Notes: a model not told the origin generated them from the sequence alone. Counted from the stretch's first letter, positions 17,937 to 28,021 are shown. The stretch is DNA of 58,203 bases from Alphaproteobacteria bacterium (GCA_030427405.1 JAUHXK010000016.1:1-58203); one strand, 5' to 3'. A program made the numbers and translations.

Positions 17937-18898
17937 CCGCCAATAACCTTCAACCGCCCGCCCAACCAGGGTTGGCGCGCAATCGCAGGGTCCACGATCT
18001 GGCTTTGCATCAGGCGGCGCAGCATACCCGCCACTTCGCGAGGAACGTCATCAGACCAGTCCGACCGGGTAAACAGCGAGATTGTTCTGGAAAACTCGCC
18101 GAACGGGGCGGGATACGCATCCAGCTGATCGTGGAAACGCGCCGCCCGCATGTATCCCAGCGGGGTTGTGATCGCCCAGCCAAGCCCCCGTGCCACCATT
18201 GCCATCAAGGCCAGATGAGACCCGATTTCAAACCGCTCCTCAAAACTCAGTTGGTGGCGGGCCAGGTGACTTTCGATCTGGCGGCTGATCAACTGCTCGC
18301 GGGCATAGCGCAGAAAGGGCAGGTCCTGAAGAGCCGCGCCGGTATCTTCGGCGCCGGATGCGGCCCCCTTGGGCAGAACCAGGATGAACGGGTCCTGAAC
18401 CAACGGGTATTCGACCACGCCTTCCAGCACTTCGCCGCTATGGGCCGAAACCGCCAGATGCAGGCTCTGCGATGCCAGCGCCTCGAAAATTTCGAGACTG
18501 GGCAGGGTAATCAGCTTGAATTTCGACCGGGTCAGGCTGTCGGCCAGCAATGTGGCCAGCCTGGGGGTCAGGTCATTGTCGAAATCGTCGATCAATCCGA
18601 TGGACAGCGTCGTCAGGTGCCCCAGATCCATGACCGACAATTCGCCCTGGGCCATCTGCAACTCGGCCAGAATGGCCTCGGTGCGGGCCAGAAAGCTGCG
18701 CCCGGCCTGTGTCAGCCGCATGGGACGACGCCCGTGATCGACCAGATCGGTGCCCAGCGCCTTTTCAAGGTTGCGCAATTGCTGGGATACCGACGGCTGG
18801 CTGAGCCCGGTGATTTCGGCGGCCTGCGCCACCGATCCCGTTCGCGCCAAGGCCTCGAACACCTCGAGCCCCCGCAGGGTCAGCCCTTTCAACACCAT
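17933..18898 (-). CDS. LysR family transcriptional regulator
   Basis: The roughly 321-residue protein has the LysR winged helix at the N-terminus (LEVFEALARTGSVAQAAEITG and LSQPSVSQQLRNLEKALG), followed by a LysR substrate-binding domain of about 220 residues. I use the second Met (18898) of an adjacent pair. Its inducer is unknown. The genes on either side are a phosphatase (convergent, 4 nt overlap) and a small periplasmic protein on the same strand upstream, so no obvious divergently transcribed target exists here. Confidence 0.9.
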   Translation of the reverse strand: MVLKGLTLRGLEVFEALARTGSVAQAAEITGLSQPSVSQQLRNLEKALGTDLVDHGRRPMRLTQAGRSFLARTEAILAELQMAQGELSVMDLGHLTTLSIGLIDDFDNDLTPRLATLLADSLTRSKFKLITLPSLEIFEALASQSLHLAVSAHSGEVLEGVVEYPLVQDPFILVLPKGAASGAEDTGAALQDLPFLRYAREQLISRQIESHLARHQLSFEERFEIGSHLALMAMVARGLGWAITTPLGYMRAARFHDQLDAYPAPFGEFSRTISLFTRSDWSDDVPREVAGMLRRLMQSQIVDPAIARQPWLGGRLKVIGG

Positions 18899-18964
18899 CA
18901 CACATACCTTTCGCTGCGCCTTTTCTGAGGCGCAGCGGGCATCAGGTCAAGGTTTGGAAATGGC

Positions 18965-19273
18965 TTAGCTGCAGATCGCCTGCGCCATCTGGCCAAAGTT
19001 CTGATACCGATCCCACAGCGCATCATCGCGCGCCGTCTGCGACATCTTCAGCTCTTGCGCCTGATGGGGGTCGGTGAACCACTTTGCGACTGTTTTCTGA
19101 TCGCTGCGGGTCAGCGCCTGATCGGCCACCCGCTGGATGCAATTGCACCGATCCCGCGTCGCCGCCGACCGGTCCGATGCAAGACACGCCCGCTTGATCT
19201 GAGCTGCGTCGGCTGCCGGGGCAGCCGCCGTCAGCGATGCCGCGCAAAATGCCATTAAGAGGAACTGTTTCAT
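18965..19273 (-). CDS. Small periplasmic protein with Cys-rich core
   Basis: The 102-residue protein starts at ATG 19273, preceded by GAGG at 7 nt. It has a Sec signal peptide (MKQFLLMAFCAASLTAAAPA, cleaved near ADA). The mature part carries Cys in RACLAS, in RDRCNCIQ and at the C-terminus (AICS), with a helical character and RYQNFGQMAQAICS at the end. I recognise it as a conserved hypothetical of Rhodobacterales, but no function is known. It lies 66 nt upstream of the LysR gene on the same strand. Confidence 0.75.
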   Translation of the reverse strand: MKQFLLMAFCAASLTAAAPAADAAQIKRACLASDRSAATRDRCNCIQRVADQALTRSDQKTVAKWFTDPHQAQELKMSQTARDDALWDRYQNFGQMAQAICS

Positions 19274-19689
19274 GCTCACGCCTCGTTTTTGCCTGTCCCG
19301 GACGGGTCTCGCGCCCCTCTCGGTCTGCGCGGGAGTATGAATCAAAGTGGAATCAGGATCAATCGGGTGGTTCGAAAAAGTGATTGCACGGGTTGGAAAC
19401 ACGCCCTTCGTTGCCTTCGCAACACTTTGCAGCGGTCCGGGTGATGCCGAAAGCCGCGAGTTTGCCAATTTGCCCAAAGCACCAAAAGGCACAGGGGAAG
19501 CAGCGGCGCGCTTGGCCGAACTCCCAATAACGGGCGTATGCGCCACGTCTTTTTTACCGCCGCAGAACGCCTCGGGCTGGTCAAAGCCCGCGTTCGGCGC
19601 CTTTCGAAAACGGGTGATGCGCAGAATTGCCTTGTGCAAGGCTCTGTGCCGCTTGACCAACCCACGATTCCTCTACATATCCCAAATCC
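19274..19689. other. Intergenic region upstream of lepA
   Basis: This divergent region of about 415 bases separates the periplasmic protein gene from lepA. Long frames cross it on both strands, but none has a start site or family resemblance. It should hold two outward promoters. I see no clear repeat or RNA structure. Confidence 0.5.
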
Positions 19690-21489
<1,800 letters not shown>

Positions 21490-22057
21490 TCCATTTTAGT
21501 TCGAGCGCGTGTGGCACCGGGTTGCAGTTATAGCGCTAATGGATGGTCAATTACTGGCAATTATTGCCGCGTGAACCCAAGCTATTTTGCGCGCGGTAAA
21601 ATTGGCAATCGATCCAATTTCTCTCCAAGAATCTGCTCCTTTTGGAATTGAGTGGCGATCCCCGGCCCCTGTGGTGAAAATTCGTTTAATTTAAAACGGA
21701 TACGCTTTGGAGTTTTGTGGGTCTGAGCATCGTGCCCCCTGAGAATTGAAAGCATTTGTTAATTCCTGCGGCATAGTCGCAAAATAAAGCCACAGTTTTA
21801 CCACTTTTGCGTGTGAGCCTGATTCGCAATACCGGAAGGGTAGACGCAGCTATACCTGCCATGAAAATCACCCATTATTGGGCCTGCTGTCCAAGGGGGG
21901 GAGGGGAATTTGATGTGGTGCAGGTTTTAACGCGGGCTGCCTGGGCAGAAATTATCCTGTCCGCCATAAGAAATGGCGCAATTGGGCCATGGCGACCGGC
22001 CAATTGATAGGCGTCTGAATTACAGGCTCCTTTTATTAACATAGAAAGGAATTAACC
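21490..22057. other. Intergenic region after lepA
   Basis: This region of about 570 bases is AT-richer than its neighbours and contains no gene I can support. A 13-base near-perfect palindrome, GGCAATTATTGCC, lies at 21556-21568. A 66-codon frame at 21807-22007 has no start signal and no similarity. The right end must hold the promoter of the Gly/Ser-rich secreted protein gene. Confidence 0.45.
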
Positions 22058-22624
22058 ATGTGGTCAAAAACTATTGGAGGCGCCGCGCTGATCTTGTCTA
22101 TGGGACTGGCAGAGCCCGTCCTGGCAAATTTCGGACCAGCGGACCCGGTAATTGTTCAGGTTCGGAACGAAGGTTTCACCGTGACCAAGATGCGCAAACA
22201 TTGGAATGGGCGTGTGTCGATCTATTCGTACAATGACACCTATATGCGCAAAACGGTAATTAACGGAAAAACCGGTAAAGTTTTAAGCGATCAGTTGATG
22301 CCACGCAAAGGGGACGCAAGTGACGGCACAAGTGTTGCCAGCACAAGCGGATCAGAGGCCGGATCGGGCACAACCGGCGGCACCGGTACGGGCAATGGCG
22401 GATCAAGCAGCGGTGGTTCCAGCGGCGGCGGCTCCGGCAGCGGCGGTTCGAGTAGCGGTGGTTCCAGTGGCGGTTCGAGTAGCGGTGGTTCTGGCAGTGG
22501 CGGCTCGGGTGGCATCGGCGCCACAGCCGAAGCAAGCGTTGGCGGCGGCGGAATAAGCGCGGGCGTCGGCGCCAGCGTTGGTGGCCTGGGCATTGGCGCG
22601 AGCGTGGGCATCGGTAAGAACTGA
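22058..22624 (+). CDS. Secreted protein with PepSY-like domain and Gly/Ser-rich low-complexity tail
   Basis: The 188-residue protein has a signal peptide of about 23 residues (ending PVLA before NFGP). Residues 30-80 contain NEGFTVTKMRKHWNGRVSIY, then TVINGKTGKVLSDQL, which resembles PepSY-like modules (a strand-helix-strand unit with a GRVxI and a TGxxL pattern). After residue 95 the sequence is almost only Gly, Ser and Thr, with repeated GGSSSGGSSGG units, and it ends in a Gly/Ala/Val-rich segment with GVGASVGG repeats. The tail may be a flexible surface spacer. ATG 22058 follows AAAGGA at 8 nt. Followed by a hairpin at 22634-22659. Function unknown. Confidence 0.72.
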   Translation: MWSKTIGGAALILSMGLAEPVLANFGPADPVIVQVRNEGFTVTKMRKHWNGRVSIYSYNDTYMRKTVINGKTGKVLSDQLMPRKGDASDGTSVASTSGSEAGSGTTGGTGTGNGGSSSGGSSGGGSGSGGSSSGGSSGGSSSGGSGSGGSGGIGATAEASVGGGGISAGVGASVGGLGIGASVGIGKN

Positions 22625-22633
22625 TGGCCTACA

Positions 22634-22659
22634 GCGTGGCCCGAGCCTTTGGGCCACGC
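22634..22659 (+). terminator. Terminator-like hairpin after the Gly/Ser-rich protein gene
   Basis: A perfect 9-bp stem, GCGTGGCCC with GGGCCACGC, encloses an 8-nt loop, 9 nt after the stop. There is no good T-tract, so termination may be weak or the hairpin may protect the 3' end. Confidence 0.5.
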
Positions 22660-22791
22660 ATCTTCGTCGGGGGGCACAAGTACTGGCCCCGACATTGTTC
22701 ACCCATCACTAGATCAAAATGAGACTTTCGGCTTCAACCCGATTTGTTGACCTTGGTTAACATATTGTTTTTATACGATTGAGGTCCTTGC

Positions 22792-22929
22792 GTGCGAAAA
22801 CTCTTTTTGGTGACCTTGGTTGTGATCTTTGGGGCAACCACCGCCTTTGCCCATGGCGGAGGATGTCGAAAAAGCTCTCCGCCGGGGCAGTGCTGTCATG
22901 CTGGGTCTCAGCCCTACCACTGTCACTAG
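22792..22929 (+). CDS. 45-residue secreted Cys/His-rich peptide ending in YHCH
   Basis: A GTG-initiated frame preceded by GAGG at 8 nt encodes 45 residues. Residues 1-20 form a clear signal peptide (VRKLFLVTLVVIFGATTAFA). The predicted mature peptide is 25 residues: HGGGCRKSS, then PPGQCCHAGSQPYHCH. It has four Cys and four His, which suggests metal binding or disulfides. The YHCH ending resembles short YHCH motifs found in some secreted bacterial proteins. The stop TAG shares the CTAG at 22926-22929 with the stop of the convergent gene. The signal peptide, the start site and the motif together make this a credible microprotein gene. Confidence 0.65.
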   Translation: MRKLFLVTLVVIFGATTAFAHGGGCRKSSPPGQCCHAGSQPYHCH

Positions 22930-23297
22930 GTTGGCGCGGGGCGGTTCTCGGCCACCACAGCCTTAAACCCCTCCGGATCTGCTTGTTTCAACTTGCGCAG
23001 CGCATCCTCGGCGTGGTCGCGCAGGGCCTGTTTGCACTCGACCTTGACCGCCTCGACACCGTCGACCAGCGTGTCGATCTCGGCCAATTCCACCCAGGTG
23101 GCCCTGGACAGCGCCTGCAGCGCCTCAAGCACCTTGCCCAGTTGCGTGCCATAGCTTGCGACGTCCCGCTGGACGCGGGTCTCGATTGCCGGGATGCCCT
23201 TGATGGTGCCCGCCAGAACCGGGTCAATATCCTGCTGCACATCCCCGCTCAGCGGAAACCGAAACTCGGGGGACCAGACGGAAAAGGGGCCAAACAT
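22926..23297 (-). CDS. Hypothetical helical protein
   Basis: The 123-residue protein starts at ATG 23297 (MFGPFSVWSPEFRFPLSGDV), preceded by TTGGAG at 8 nt. After the first 25 residues it is largely alpha-helical and rich in Ala, Val and Glu, without a signal peptide or membrane segment. It ends in a Pro-containing tail. I do not recognise a family; the layout resembles small phasin-like or phage-tail-associated helical proteins, but nothing specific supports either. It is convergent with the 45-residue secreted peptide gene. Confidence 0.6.
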   Translation of the reverse strand: MFGPFSVWSPEFRFPLSGDVQQDIDPVLAGTIKGIPAIETRVQRDVASYGTQLGKVLEALQALSRATWVELAEIDTLVDGVEAVKVECKQALRDHAEDALRKLKQADPEGFKAVVAENRPAPT

Positions 23298-23729
23298 TGT
23301 CAAATCTCCAATAGATAAAATATACCTCAGCTTCTGCTGCGCCGCAGCATCGTGTCAAGGCCGCCGAACCTGAGCCGCCTGCACCCAGCGCGAACATGAA
23401 CGCCGGATGAAGTTTCCCTTAGATAAGTTGCAATTGCCCCGCGCTCTGCCGATTTGTTCTCCACGGCCATGGCGGCAAGGGGGAAGCCAAAGGCCACGGG
23501 CATTGCAGTTCGCAGGCGGCCAAGTTGGTCTGTGCCGCAGGCGACCGGTCAGCGCATCAAGCGATGCCCGACATGAAAACGGCAGGTTTTTTTGCCGTAT
23601 TCCGTAGCCTGCGGATCGGGGCGACCTACAGCACCGTTCCCGACCGGCAGGCGAACCGAAGCGTCTCCGGCCCGCCCGGATGTAGGGGGTACATGTGGTC
23701 GCGGTGAAATTCCGCGGCAAGGTAAGTGG
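23298..23729. other. Region without a supported gene, downstream of the antitoxin gene
   Basis: This stretch of about 430 bases has frames on both strands, but their composition is Arg/Pro-rich in the way of shadow frames, and none has a start site. A partner toxin for the antitoxin gene to its right would be expected here on the minus strand. None is visible, although a frame containing AAEFHRDHMYPLHPGG near 23660-23720 could be the end of a degraded gene. Confidence 0.4.
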
Positions 23730-24167
23730 TTACCCCGGCCGGGTCGGAGCGCTTCTCAGGAACACACGTCTCCACAGGGGGGCGACGGGCCGGGCGGCAA
23801 TCTCGCCGCCCGCGACAGGGTCCAGGCCCCCGCGCTTGAGGATGCGGCGTTCCTCGGCACGGGTCATCTGGATCTCGCGGACCTTCAGCGCGGCATCGCG
23901 TGCGGTGACGTATGAACCGTCCGGCCCCGGTTCCATTCCCGGAATGCCGCGCCCTTTCGACCACCACCCGCGCAGCATGCTGAGCGGGTGTTTTGGTCCG
24001 ACCCAGTCGTCATCCTGCAGGGCCCAAATGCGCTCTACCTCGGTCATCGAGACCAGGGCGGCAATCGGTTTGCCATAGCGGGTCAGCACGATCACCTGAC
24101 GGGGGTCTTGTGACAGGGTGGCCAACTCTCCCAGGCGGGCGCGGGCTTGGGAAATGGTCAGACGCAT
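23730..24167 (-). CDS. Phd/YefM-family antitoxin-like protein with C-terminal extension
   Basis: The 145-residue protein starts at ATG 24167 after GGAG at 8 nt. Residues 1-50 match the Phd/YefM DNA-binding domain: MRLTISQARARLGELATLSQD, then VIVLTRYGKPIAALVSMTEVERI. The typical family length is 75-95, and this protein continues for another 90 residues of unknown type. Phd proteins bind and neutralise a toxin (Doc, YoeB or RelE type) and repress their own promoter. A TGTACA palindrome, the core of Phd/YefM operators, lies 48-53 nt upstream. No toxin gene is seen on either side. Confidence 0.75.
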   Translation of the reverse strand: MRLTISQARARLGELATLSQDPRQVIVLTRYGKPIAALVSMTEVERIWALQDDDWVGPKHPLSMLRGWWSKGRGIPGMEPGPDGSYVTARDAALKVREIQMTRAEERRILKRGGLDPVAGGEIAARPVAPLWRRVFLRSAPTRPG

Positions 24168-24179
24168 GGGCGAATCTCC

Positions 24180-24222
24180 GGTTGTACGATTCGAAAGATC
24201 GGGGGTCTGAGGGTTGTACAAC
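24180..24222 (-). promoter_or_regulatory. Probable autoregulatory operator of the Phd-like gene
   Basis: A perfect 10-base palindrome GTTGTACAAC lies at 24213-24222, and a related GTTGTACGA lies at 24181-24189, so the starts are 32 bases apart. TGTACA is the core recognised by YefM/Phd-type antitoxins. Both sites lie just upstream of the antitoxin start. Confidence 0.5.
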
Positions 24223-24718
24223 TCGGACAATTTCCCCCTAACGCGGCGCGCGCGGCTTTTGCAGGCGCAGAAAGCGATGAAAATCGGGGTGGATTTTCAT
24301 GTCTGGACTTATCCCCCAACAACCCTGCCGCGTTGTGCGGAATTCAGAGTTGTCCACAAGGCTTTCCCGGCAGATACCAACAGATTTGTCCCCCGGTAAT
24401 TTTCATGCTGCGGTGCTATTTTCTTGTCCGGGAACCGCGTCGATGTAACAGTTTCATTACCGCTAAGGTTCACACGAGCCCAAGCGGGACGCAATGGCCC
24501 AAGCTAGGCTGCGGAAGAGGTCAGATCTTAGGATTTGTTTTGTTTCGCAACGGTTTGGAGGTTGAAGTCGGGCGTTTCGGGGTCTTGCATCCTGCGCGGC
24601 CGAGGTCAGTTCTTTCAGCTAGCGCGTGTTGCGGTGGACCTCAGGGTTCATGGCAGCGGCTGCGGCCCTTGTGGCCGGGGCAACTGGGTCGAAACGCCCT
24701 CGGGCGTGTCGAACCGGC

Positions 24719-24787
24719 AAGGCGTCAGGAGTGTCCGCAAGGATGCATGCAAAGACCGCGTCTGCGCACCTGACGCCTTTTTCTTTT
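24719..24787 (+). terminator. Terminator-like long hairpin, possible 3' end of a small RNA
   Basis: AAGGCGTCAGG (24719-24729) pairs perfectly over 11 bp with CCTGACGCCTT (24769-24779), and the T-tract TTTTTCTTTT follows at 24778-24787. The 39-nt interior can fold further (AGAC with GTCT around CGC). No coding gene ends just upstream, so the transcript it would terminate must be non-coding or very short. Confidence 0.55.
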
Positions 24788-24841
24788 GCCGGCTTCCGGG
24801 TTCATACAGGCTACCACTTTCCACCCTCTGAAAAAGGGAAC

Positions 24842-24871
24842 GGGGTTCTTTTGCGTGAACAAAAGAACCCC
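24842..24871. repeat. Perfect 12-bp inverted repeat
   Basis: GGGGTTCTTTTG and CAAAAGAACCCC are exact reverse complements with a 6-nt spacer, CGTGAA. There is no T-tract on either side. It could be a protein-binding site, an RNA hairpin or a small mobile-element relic. Confidence 0.7.
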
Positions 24872-25007
24872 GCAAGAGCGTCAATTGATGCTCGGATGAT
24901 GCAGTGCCGCGTCTATGCACCTGTGGGCAAATGATACACCGCAATGGCGGCTGGGGCAACTATATATTGCCCGTCGCTGTGCCGCGGGCCCAATATGCAG
25001 TTAAGTC

Positions 25008-25145
25008 TTAGAGGTTCTGCTGCACGTCGGTGGCCGCGTCCTGGATGGCGTCGCCGGCATGCTCGATGTCTTTGCCGGCACCCTTGGCGGTTTCACAGGC
25101 GGTCAGCGCAAACAAGCTCAGACCAATCAGAATTGTGCGGATCAT
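25008..25145 (-). CDS. Entericidin A/B family lipoprotein
   Basis: The 45-residue protein starts at ATG 25145 after GGGAGA at 7 nt. It has a lipoprotein signal peptide with the lipobox LTAC (MIRTILIGLSLFALTAC), so the mature protein begins at Cys17. The mature part, ETAKGAGKDIEHAGDAIQDA and the following AATDVQQNL, is the small amphipathic helix typical of entericidins. Entericidins are cell-envelope lipoproteins first described as an antidote/toxin pair in enterobacteria; a single copy, as here, is common in alphaproteobacteria, and its role is unclear. It is short enough to be missed by length cut-offs. Confidence 0.9.
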   Translation of the reverse strand: MIRTILIGLSLFALTACETAKGAGKDIEHAGDAIQDAATDVQQNL

Positions 25146-25442
25146 CAGGTATCTCCCATACTACTCGATCGTTCCTGTCGGTAGCACCTTTCCAAAATCG
25201 GAGCCAGTATTTTGAGAGAGCTTGCGGGCGGGTTTGCGGCGCCGCGCCAAACAATCTGAGCGCGGGCAGCACATTGCCGAACCAAGCAAGGGCCACGCTG
25301 GGGCCCAACCGCAAAACTGATTTCAAGGTCCGGCCAGCGAACTCGGGCGTCCCCCCTTGCGGCCCTTCTGCGCCGACACTAAGACTCATGTAACATTTCT
25401 TCGGGTAATATCCCGACCCATCGCAAAGCAGGCAGGTTCCAC

Positions 25443-26075
25443 ATGTTCGATCCAGTTGACACCTACATGAATACGCTCGTCCCGATGGTGGTCGAACAGA
25501 CCAGCCGCGGCGAACGTGCCTACGATATCTTCTCGCGCCTTTTGAAAGAGCGGATCATCTTCATCAACGGCCCGATTCATGACGGTATGAGCCATCTGGT
25601 CGTTGCGCAGTTGCTGCACCTTGAGGCGGAGAATCCGAACAAGGAAATCTCGATCTACATCAATTCGCCCGGCGGCGTCGTGACCAGCGGTTTGTCGATC
25701 TATGACACAATGCAGTACATCAAGCCGAAATGTTCGACCCTGGTGATCGGCCAGGCGGCGTCGATGGGGTCGGTTCTGCTGGCCGGTGGCGAAAAGGGAA
25801 TGCGTTTTTCGCTGCCCAACAGCCGGATCATGGTGCACCAGCCCAGCGGTGGCTATCAGGGCCAGGCCAGCGACATCATGATCCACGCGGCCGAGACGCA
25901 AAAACTGAAAGATCGCCTGTATGATATCTATGTACGTCATACCGGGCAGACCAAAAAGGCGGTTGAAAAGGCGCTGGATCGTGACAATTTCATGAGCCCG
26001 GAAGAGGCCAAGGAATGGGGTCATATCGACGAGATCGTCGAAAACCGTGCAAAAATGGACACGGACGAGGCCTGA
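25443..26075 (+). CDS. clpP: ATP-dependent Clp protease proteolytic subunit
   Basis: The 210-residue protein has the ClpP catalytic triad: Ser107 in [10 protein letters not shown], His132 in MVHQPSGG, and Asp181 in [15 protein letters not shown]. It begins [20 protein letters not shown], with the self-processed propeptide typical of ClpP. It forms the double-heptamer peptidase that works with ClpX, encoded 133 nt downstream on the same strand. Between them is a hairpin that may attenuate read-through. Confidence 0.98.
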   Translation: MFDPVDTYMNTLVPMVVEQTSRGERAYDIFSRLLKERIIFINGPIHDGMSHLVVAQLLHLEAENPNKEISIYINSPGGVVTSGLSIYDTMQYIKPKCSTLVIGQAASMGSVLLAGGEKGMRFSLPNSRIMVHQPSGGYQGQASDIMIHAAETQKLKDRLYDIYVRHTGQTKKAVEKALDRDNFMSPEEAKEWGHIDEIVENRAKMDTDEA

Positions 26076-26082
26076 GGCCTGC

Positions 26083-26112
26083 GCCCCGCGCGATAGGTGC
26101 GGGGCACATTTT
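26083..26112 (+). terminator. Hairpin after clpP
   Basis: GCCCCGC (26083-26089) pairs with GCGGGGC (26099-26105) across a 9-nt loop, followed by ACATTTTG. It lies between clpP and clpX and could be a partial terminator. Confidence 0.55.
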
Positions 26113-26208
26113 GAGATTGTAGCTGCTCCGGTGCTGGCCTAAGCTGCATCAACAGACGGCAAACGCGGCGCGAAACGGGCCGCAGGGATGGAGCCCGAAA
26201 GGTAGATC

Positions 26209-27477
26209 ATGGCGACGAATTCAGGCGGCGACAGCAAGAATACGCTCTACTGCAGTTTCTGCGGCAAAAGCCAGCACGAGGTCCGTAAGCTGATTGCCGG
26301 CCCAACCGTATTCATCTGCGACGAATGCGTTGAACTGTGCATGGATATCATCCGCGAAGAAACCAAGGCCAGCGGCTTGAAATCCTCGGATGGGGTACCG
26401 ACGCCCAAGGATATCTGTGAGGTTCTGGATGATTACGTGATCGGTCAGGCTACTGCAAAACGGGTTCTGTCGGTTGCCGTGCATAACCATTATAAACGCC
26501 TCAATCATGCCCAGAAAGCGGGCAGTGATATCGAACTGGCGAAATCCAACATCCTGCTGATCGGCCCCACCGGGTGCGGCAAAACCTTGCTGGCCCAGAC
26601 GCTGGCGCGCATTCTGGATGTGCCCTTTACCATGGCCGACGCGACAACGCTGACCGAGGCCGGGTATGTGGGCGAAGACGTCGAGAACATCATTCTCAAG
26701 CTTCTGCAGGCCAGCGAATACAATGTCGAACGCGCCCAGCGCGGCATCGTTTATATCGACGAGGTCGACAAGATCACCCGCAAGTCGGAAAACCCCTCGA
26801 TCACCCGTGATGTATCGGGCGAAGGGGTGCAGCAGGCGTTGCTGAAGCTGATGGAAGGTACAGTGGCCAGCGTTCCGCCACAGGGCGGGCGCAAGCACCC
26901 GCAGCAGGAATTCCTGCAGGTGGACACCACCAATATCCTGTTCATCTGCGGCGGGGCCTTCGCCGGTCTGGACCGGATCATCGCGCAGCGCGGCAAAGGG
27001 TCTGCCATGGGCTTTGGCGCCGATGTGCGGGATAATGATGACCGCGGTGTCGGAGAGATTTTCAAGGATCTCGAGCCCGAAGACCTTCTGAAATTCGGTC
27101 TGATCCCAGAATTCGTGGGGCGTTTGCCGGTTCTGGCAACCCTGGAAGATCTGGATGAGGATGCCCTTGTCACGATCTTGACCAAACCCAAGAACGCTCT
27201 GGTCAAACAGTATCAGCGCCTGTTCGAACTGGAAGATGCGGAACTCGCCTTTACCGACGATGCTCTGAAAGCGATTGCCAACAAGGCGATCGAGCGCAAA
27301 ACCGGCGCGCGCGGCCTGCGCTCGATCCTCGAGGACATCTTGCTGGATACCATGTTCGAATTGCCGGGCATGAAAAACGTAACCGAAGTCGTAGTAAACG
27401 AAGAGGCGGTTTCTTCCGACAAGCAACCCCTGATCATTTACGCAGACGCCGCACCGGAATCCGCGTCGGCGGGTTAA
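26209..27477 (+). CDS. clpX: ATP-dependent Clp protease ATP-binding subunit ClpX
   Basis: The 422-residue AAA+ unfoldase has an N-terminal zinc-binding domain (Cys15, Cys18, Cys37, Cys40 in YCSFCGK and [10 protein letters not shown]), Walker A GPTGCGKT at residues 119-126, Walker [11 protein letters not shown], and the [21 protein letters not shown]-terminal region. It recognises and unfolds substrates for ClpP. ATG 26209 follows GAAAGG at 6 nt. Confidence 0.98.
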   Translation: MATNSGGDSKNTLYCSFCGKSQHEVRKLIAGPTVFICDECVELCMDIIREETKASGLKSSDGVPTPKDICEVLDDYVIGQATAKRVLSVAVHNHYKRLNHAQKAGSDIELAKSNILLIGPTGCGKTLLAQTLARILDVPFTMADATTLTEAGYVGEDVENIILKLLQASEYNVERAQRGIVYIDEVDKITRKSENPSITRDVSGEGVQQALLKLMEGTVASVPPQGGRKHPQQEFLQVDTTNILFICGGAFAGLDRIIAQRGKGSAMGFGADVRDNDDRGVGEIFKDLEPEDLLKFGLIPEFVGRLPVLATLEDLDEDALVTILTKPKNALVKQYQRLFELEDAELAFTDDALKAIANKAIERKTGARGLRSILEDILLDTMFELPGMKNVTEVVVNEEAVSSDKQPLIIYADAAPESASAG

Positions 27478-27490
27478 CGGGCTTACTAAC

Positions 27491-27592
27491 GGGGGCGCTG
27501 CCCCCGCCGCGGCCTGCAGCCGCGACTCCCCCGGGATATTTATGGCCAGATGAAGTCCGGATCCTTTATTCATCTGGCCCAAAATATCCCGG
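27491..27592. repeat. Complex palindromic intergenic element (REP-like)
   Basis: Starting 14 nt after the clpX stop is a compound of inverted repeats. First, GGGGGC-GCT-GCCCCC (27491-27505); then GCGGC-CTGCA-GCCGC; then a long imperfect stem in which CCGGGATATT (from 27531) and the following GGCCAGATGAA pair with TTCATCTGGCC and AAAATATCCCGG (27569-27592). A motif with the sequence CCGGGATATTT...CAGATGAA is familiar to me as a recurrent intergenic element in Rhodobacterales. It could terminate clpX transcription. Confidence 0.65.
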
Positions 27593-27658
27593 AGCGCGAG
27601 GCAGAGCCTCGCATGGTTGACCAGAAACCGGGCCGGTCAATTGTACATGGAAAACACA

Positions 27659-28021
27659 ATGACAATCAAACGCATTTCCTCTGGCGGAGAATTTGAGGCA
27701 AAAGTCGGCTATTGCAGGGCTGTCGTTGCGGGCAACTGGATTCATGTTGCCGGGACGGTGGGGCAGGGCGAGGATGTCGTTGCCCAGTGCCGCTCGGCGC
27801 TGTCGATCATCGAAAAGGCGCTTGCCGAGGCCGGGGCAGGTTTTAAGCATGTCGTGCGCGTGACATACATGTTGCCGGACCGTGCCGAGTTTGAGCCGTG
27901 CTGGCCGGTATTGGCAGAAACATTCGGCGCCGCCCCGCCGGCGGCGACGATGATTGAATGCGGCCTGATCGACCCCAAGTACCGGATCGAGATCGAAGTC
28001 ACCGCATATCTGCCGGAGTGA
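27659..28021 (+). CDS. RidA family protein (YjgF/YER057c/UK114)
   Basis: The 120-residue protein has the RidA fold signatures: [28 protein letters not shown], and the terminal [11 protein letters not shown]. Two other ATG codons lie upstream in frame; I choose 27659, which gives the N-terminus [10 protein letters not shown] usual for the family. RidA proteins hydrolyse reactive enamine/imine intermediates. The Arg that binds carboxylate in true RidA (usually in a CxxPxR context near the end) is not in its classic place, so this is probably another subgroup. Confidence 0.85.
   Translation: MTIKRISSGGEFEAKVGYCRAVVAGNWIHVAGTVGQGEDVVAQCRSALSIIEKALAEAGAGFKHVVRVTYMLPDRAEFEPCWPVLAETFGAAPPAATMIECGLIDPKYRIEIEVTAYLPE

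Larger units (their letters stand above)
24223..25007. other. Long intergenic region with possible small RNA
   Basis: This region of about 785 bases has no gene with a believable start. Several frames exist, but they are short and their residues are unremarkable. What stands out is structure: a hairpin with a T-tract at 24719-24787, a 12-bp perfect inverted repeat at 24842-24871, and smaller pairings such as GAGGTC at 24602 with GACCTC near 24637. A non-coding transcript is the simplest reading. The right end lies downstream of the entericidin gene. Confidence 0.4.

Noticed and set aside
22381..22520. Tandem GGxAGC-type repeats, CRISPR-like at first sight
   Set aside because: They encode the Gly/Ser tail of a secreted protein, with short irregular units and no spacers.
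23355..23720. 121-codon minus-strand frame after the antitoxin gene
   Set aside because: Arg/Cys/Pro-rich shadow composition and no start signal. It is not a plausible toxin.
24626..24934. 102-codon plus-strand frame over the possible small RNA
   Set aside because: It crosses the terminator-like hairpin and has no ribosome binding site or recognisable domain.
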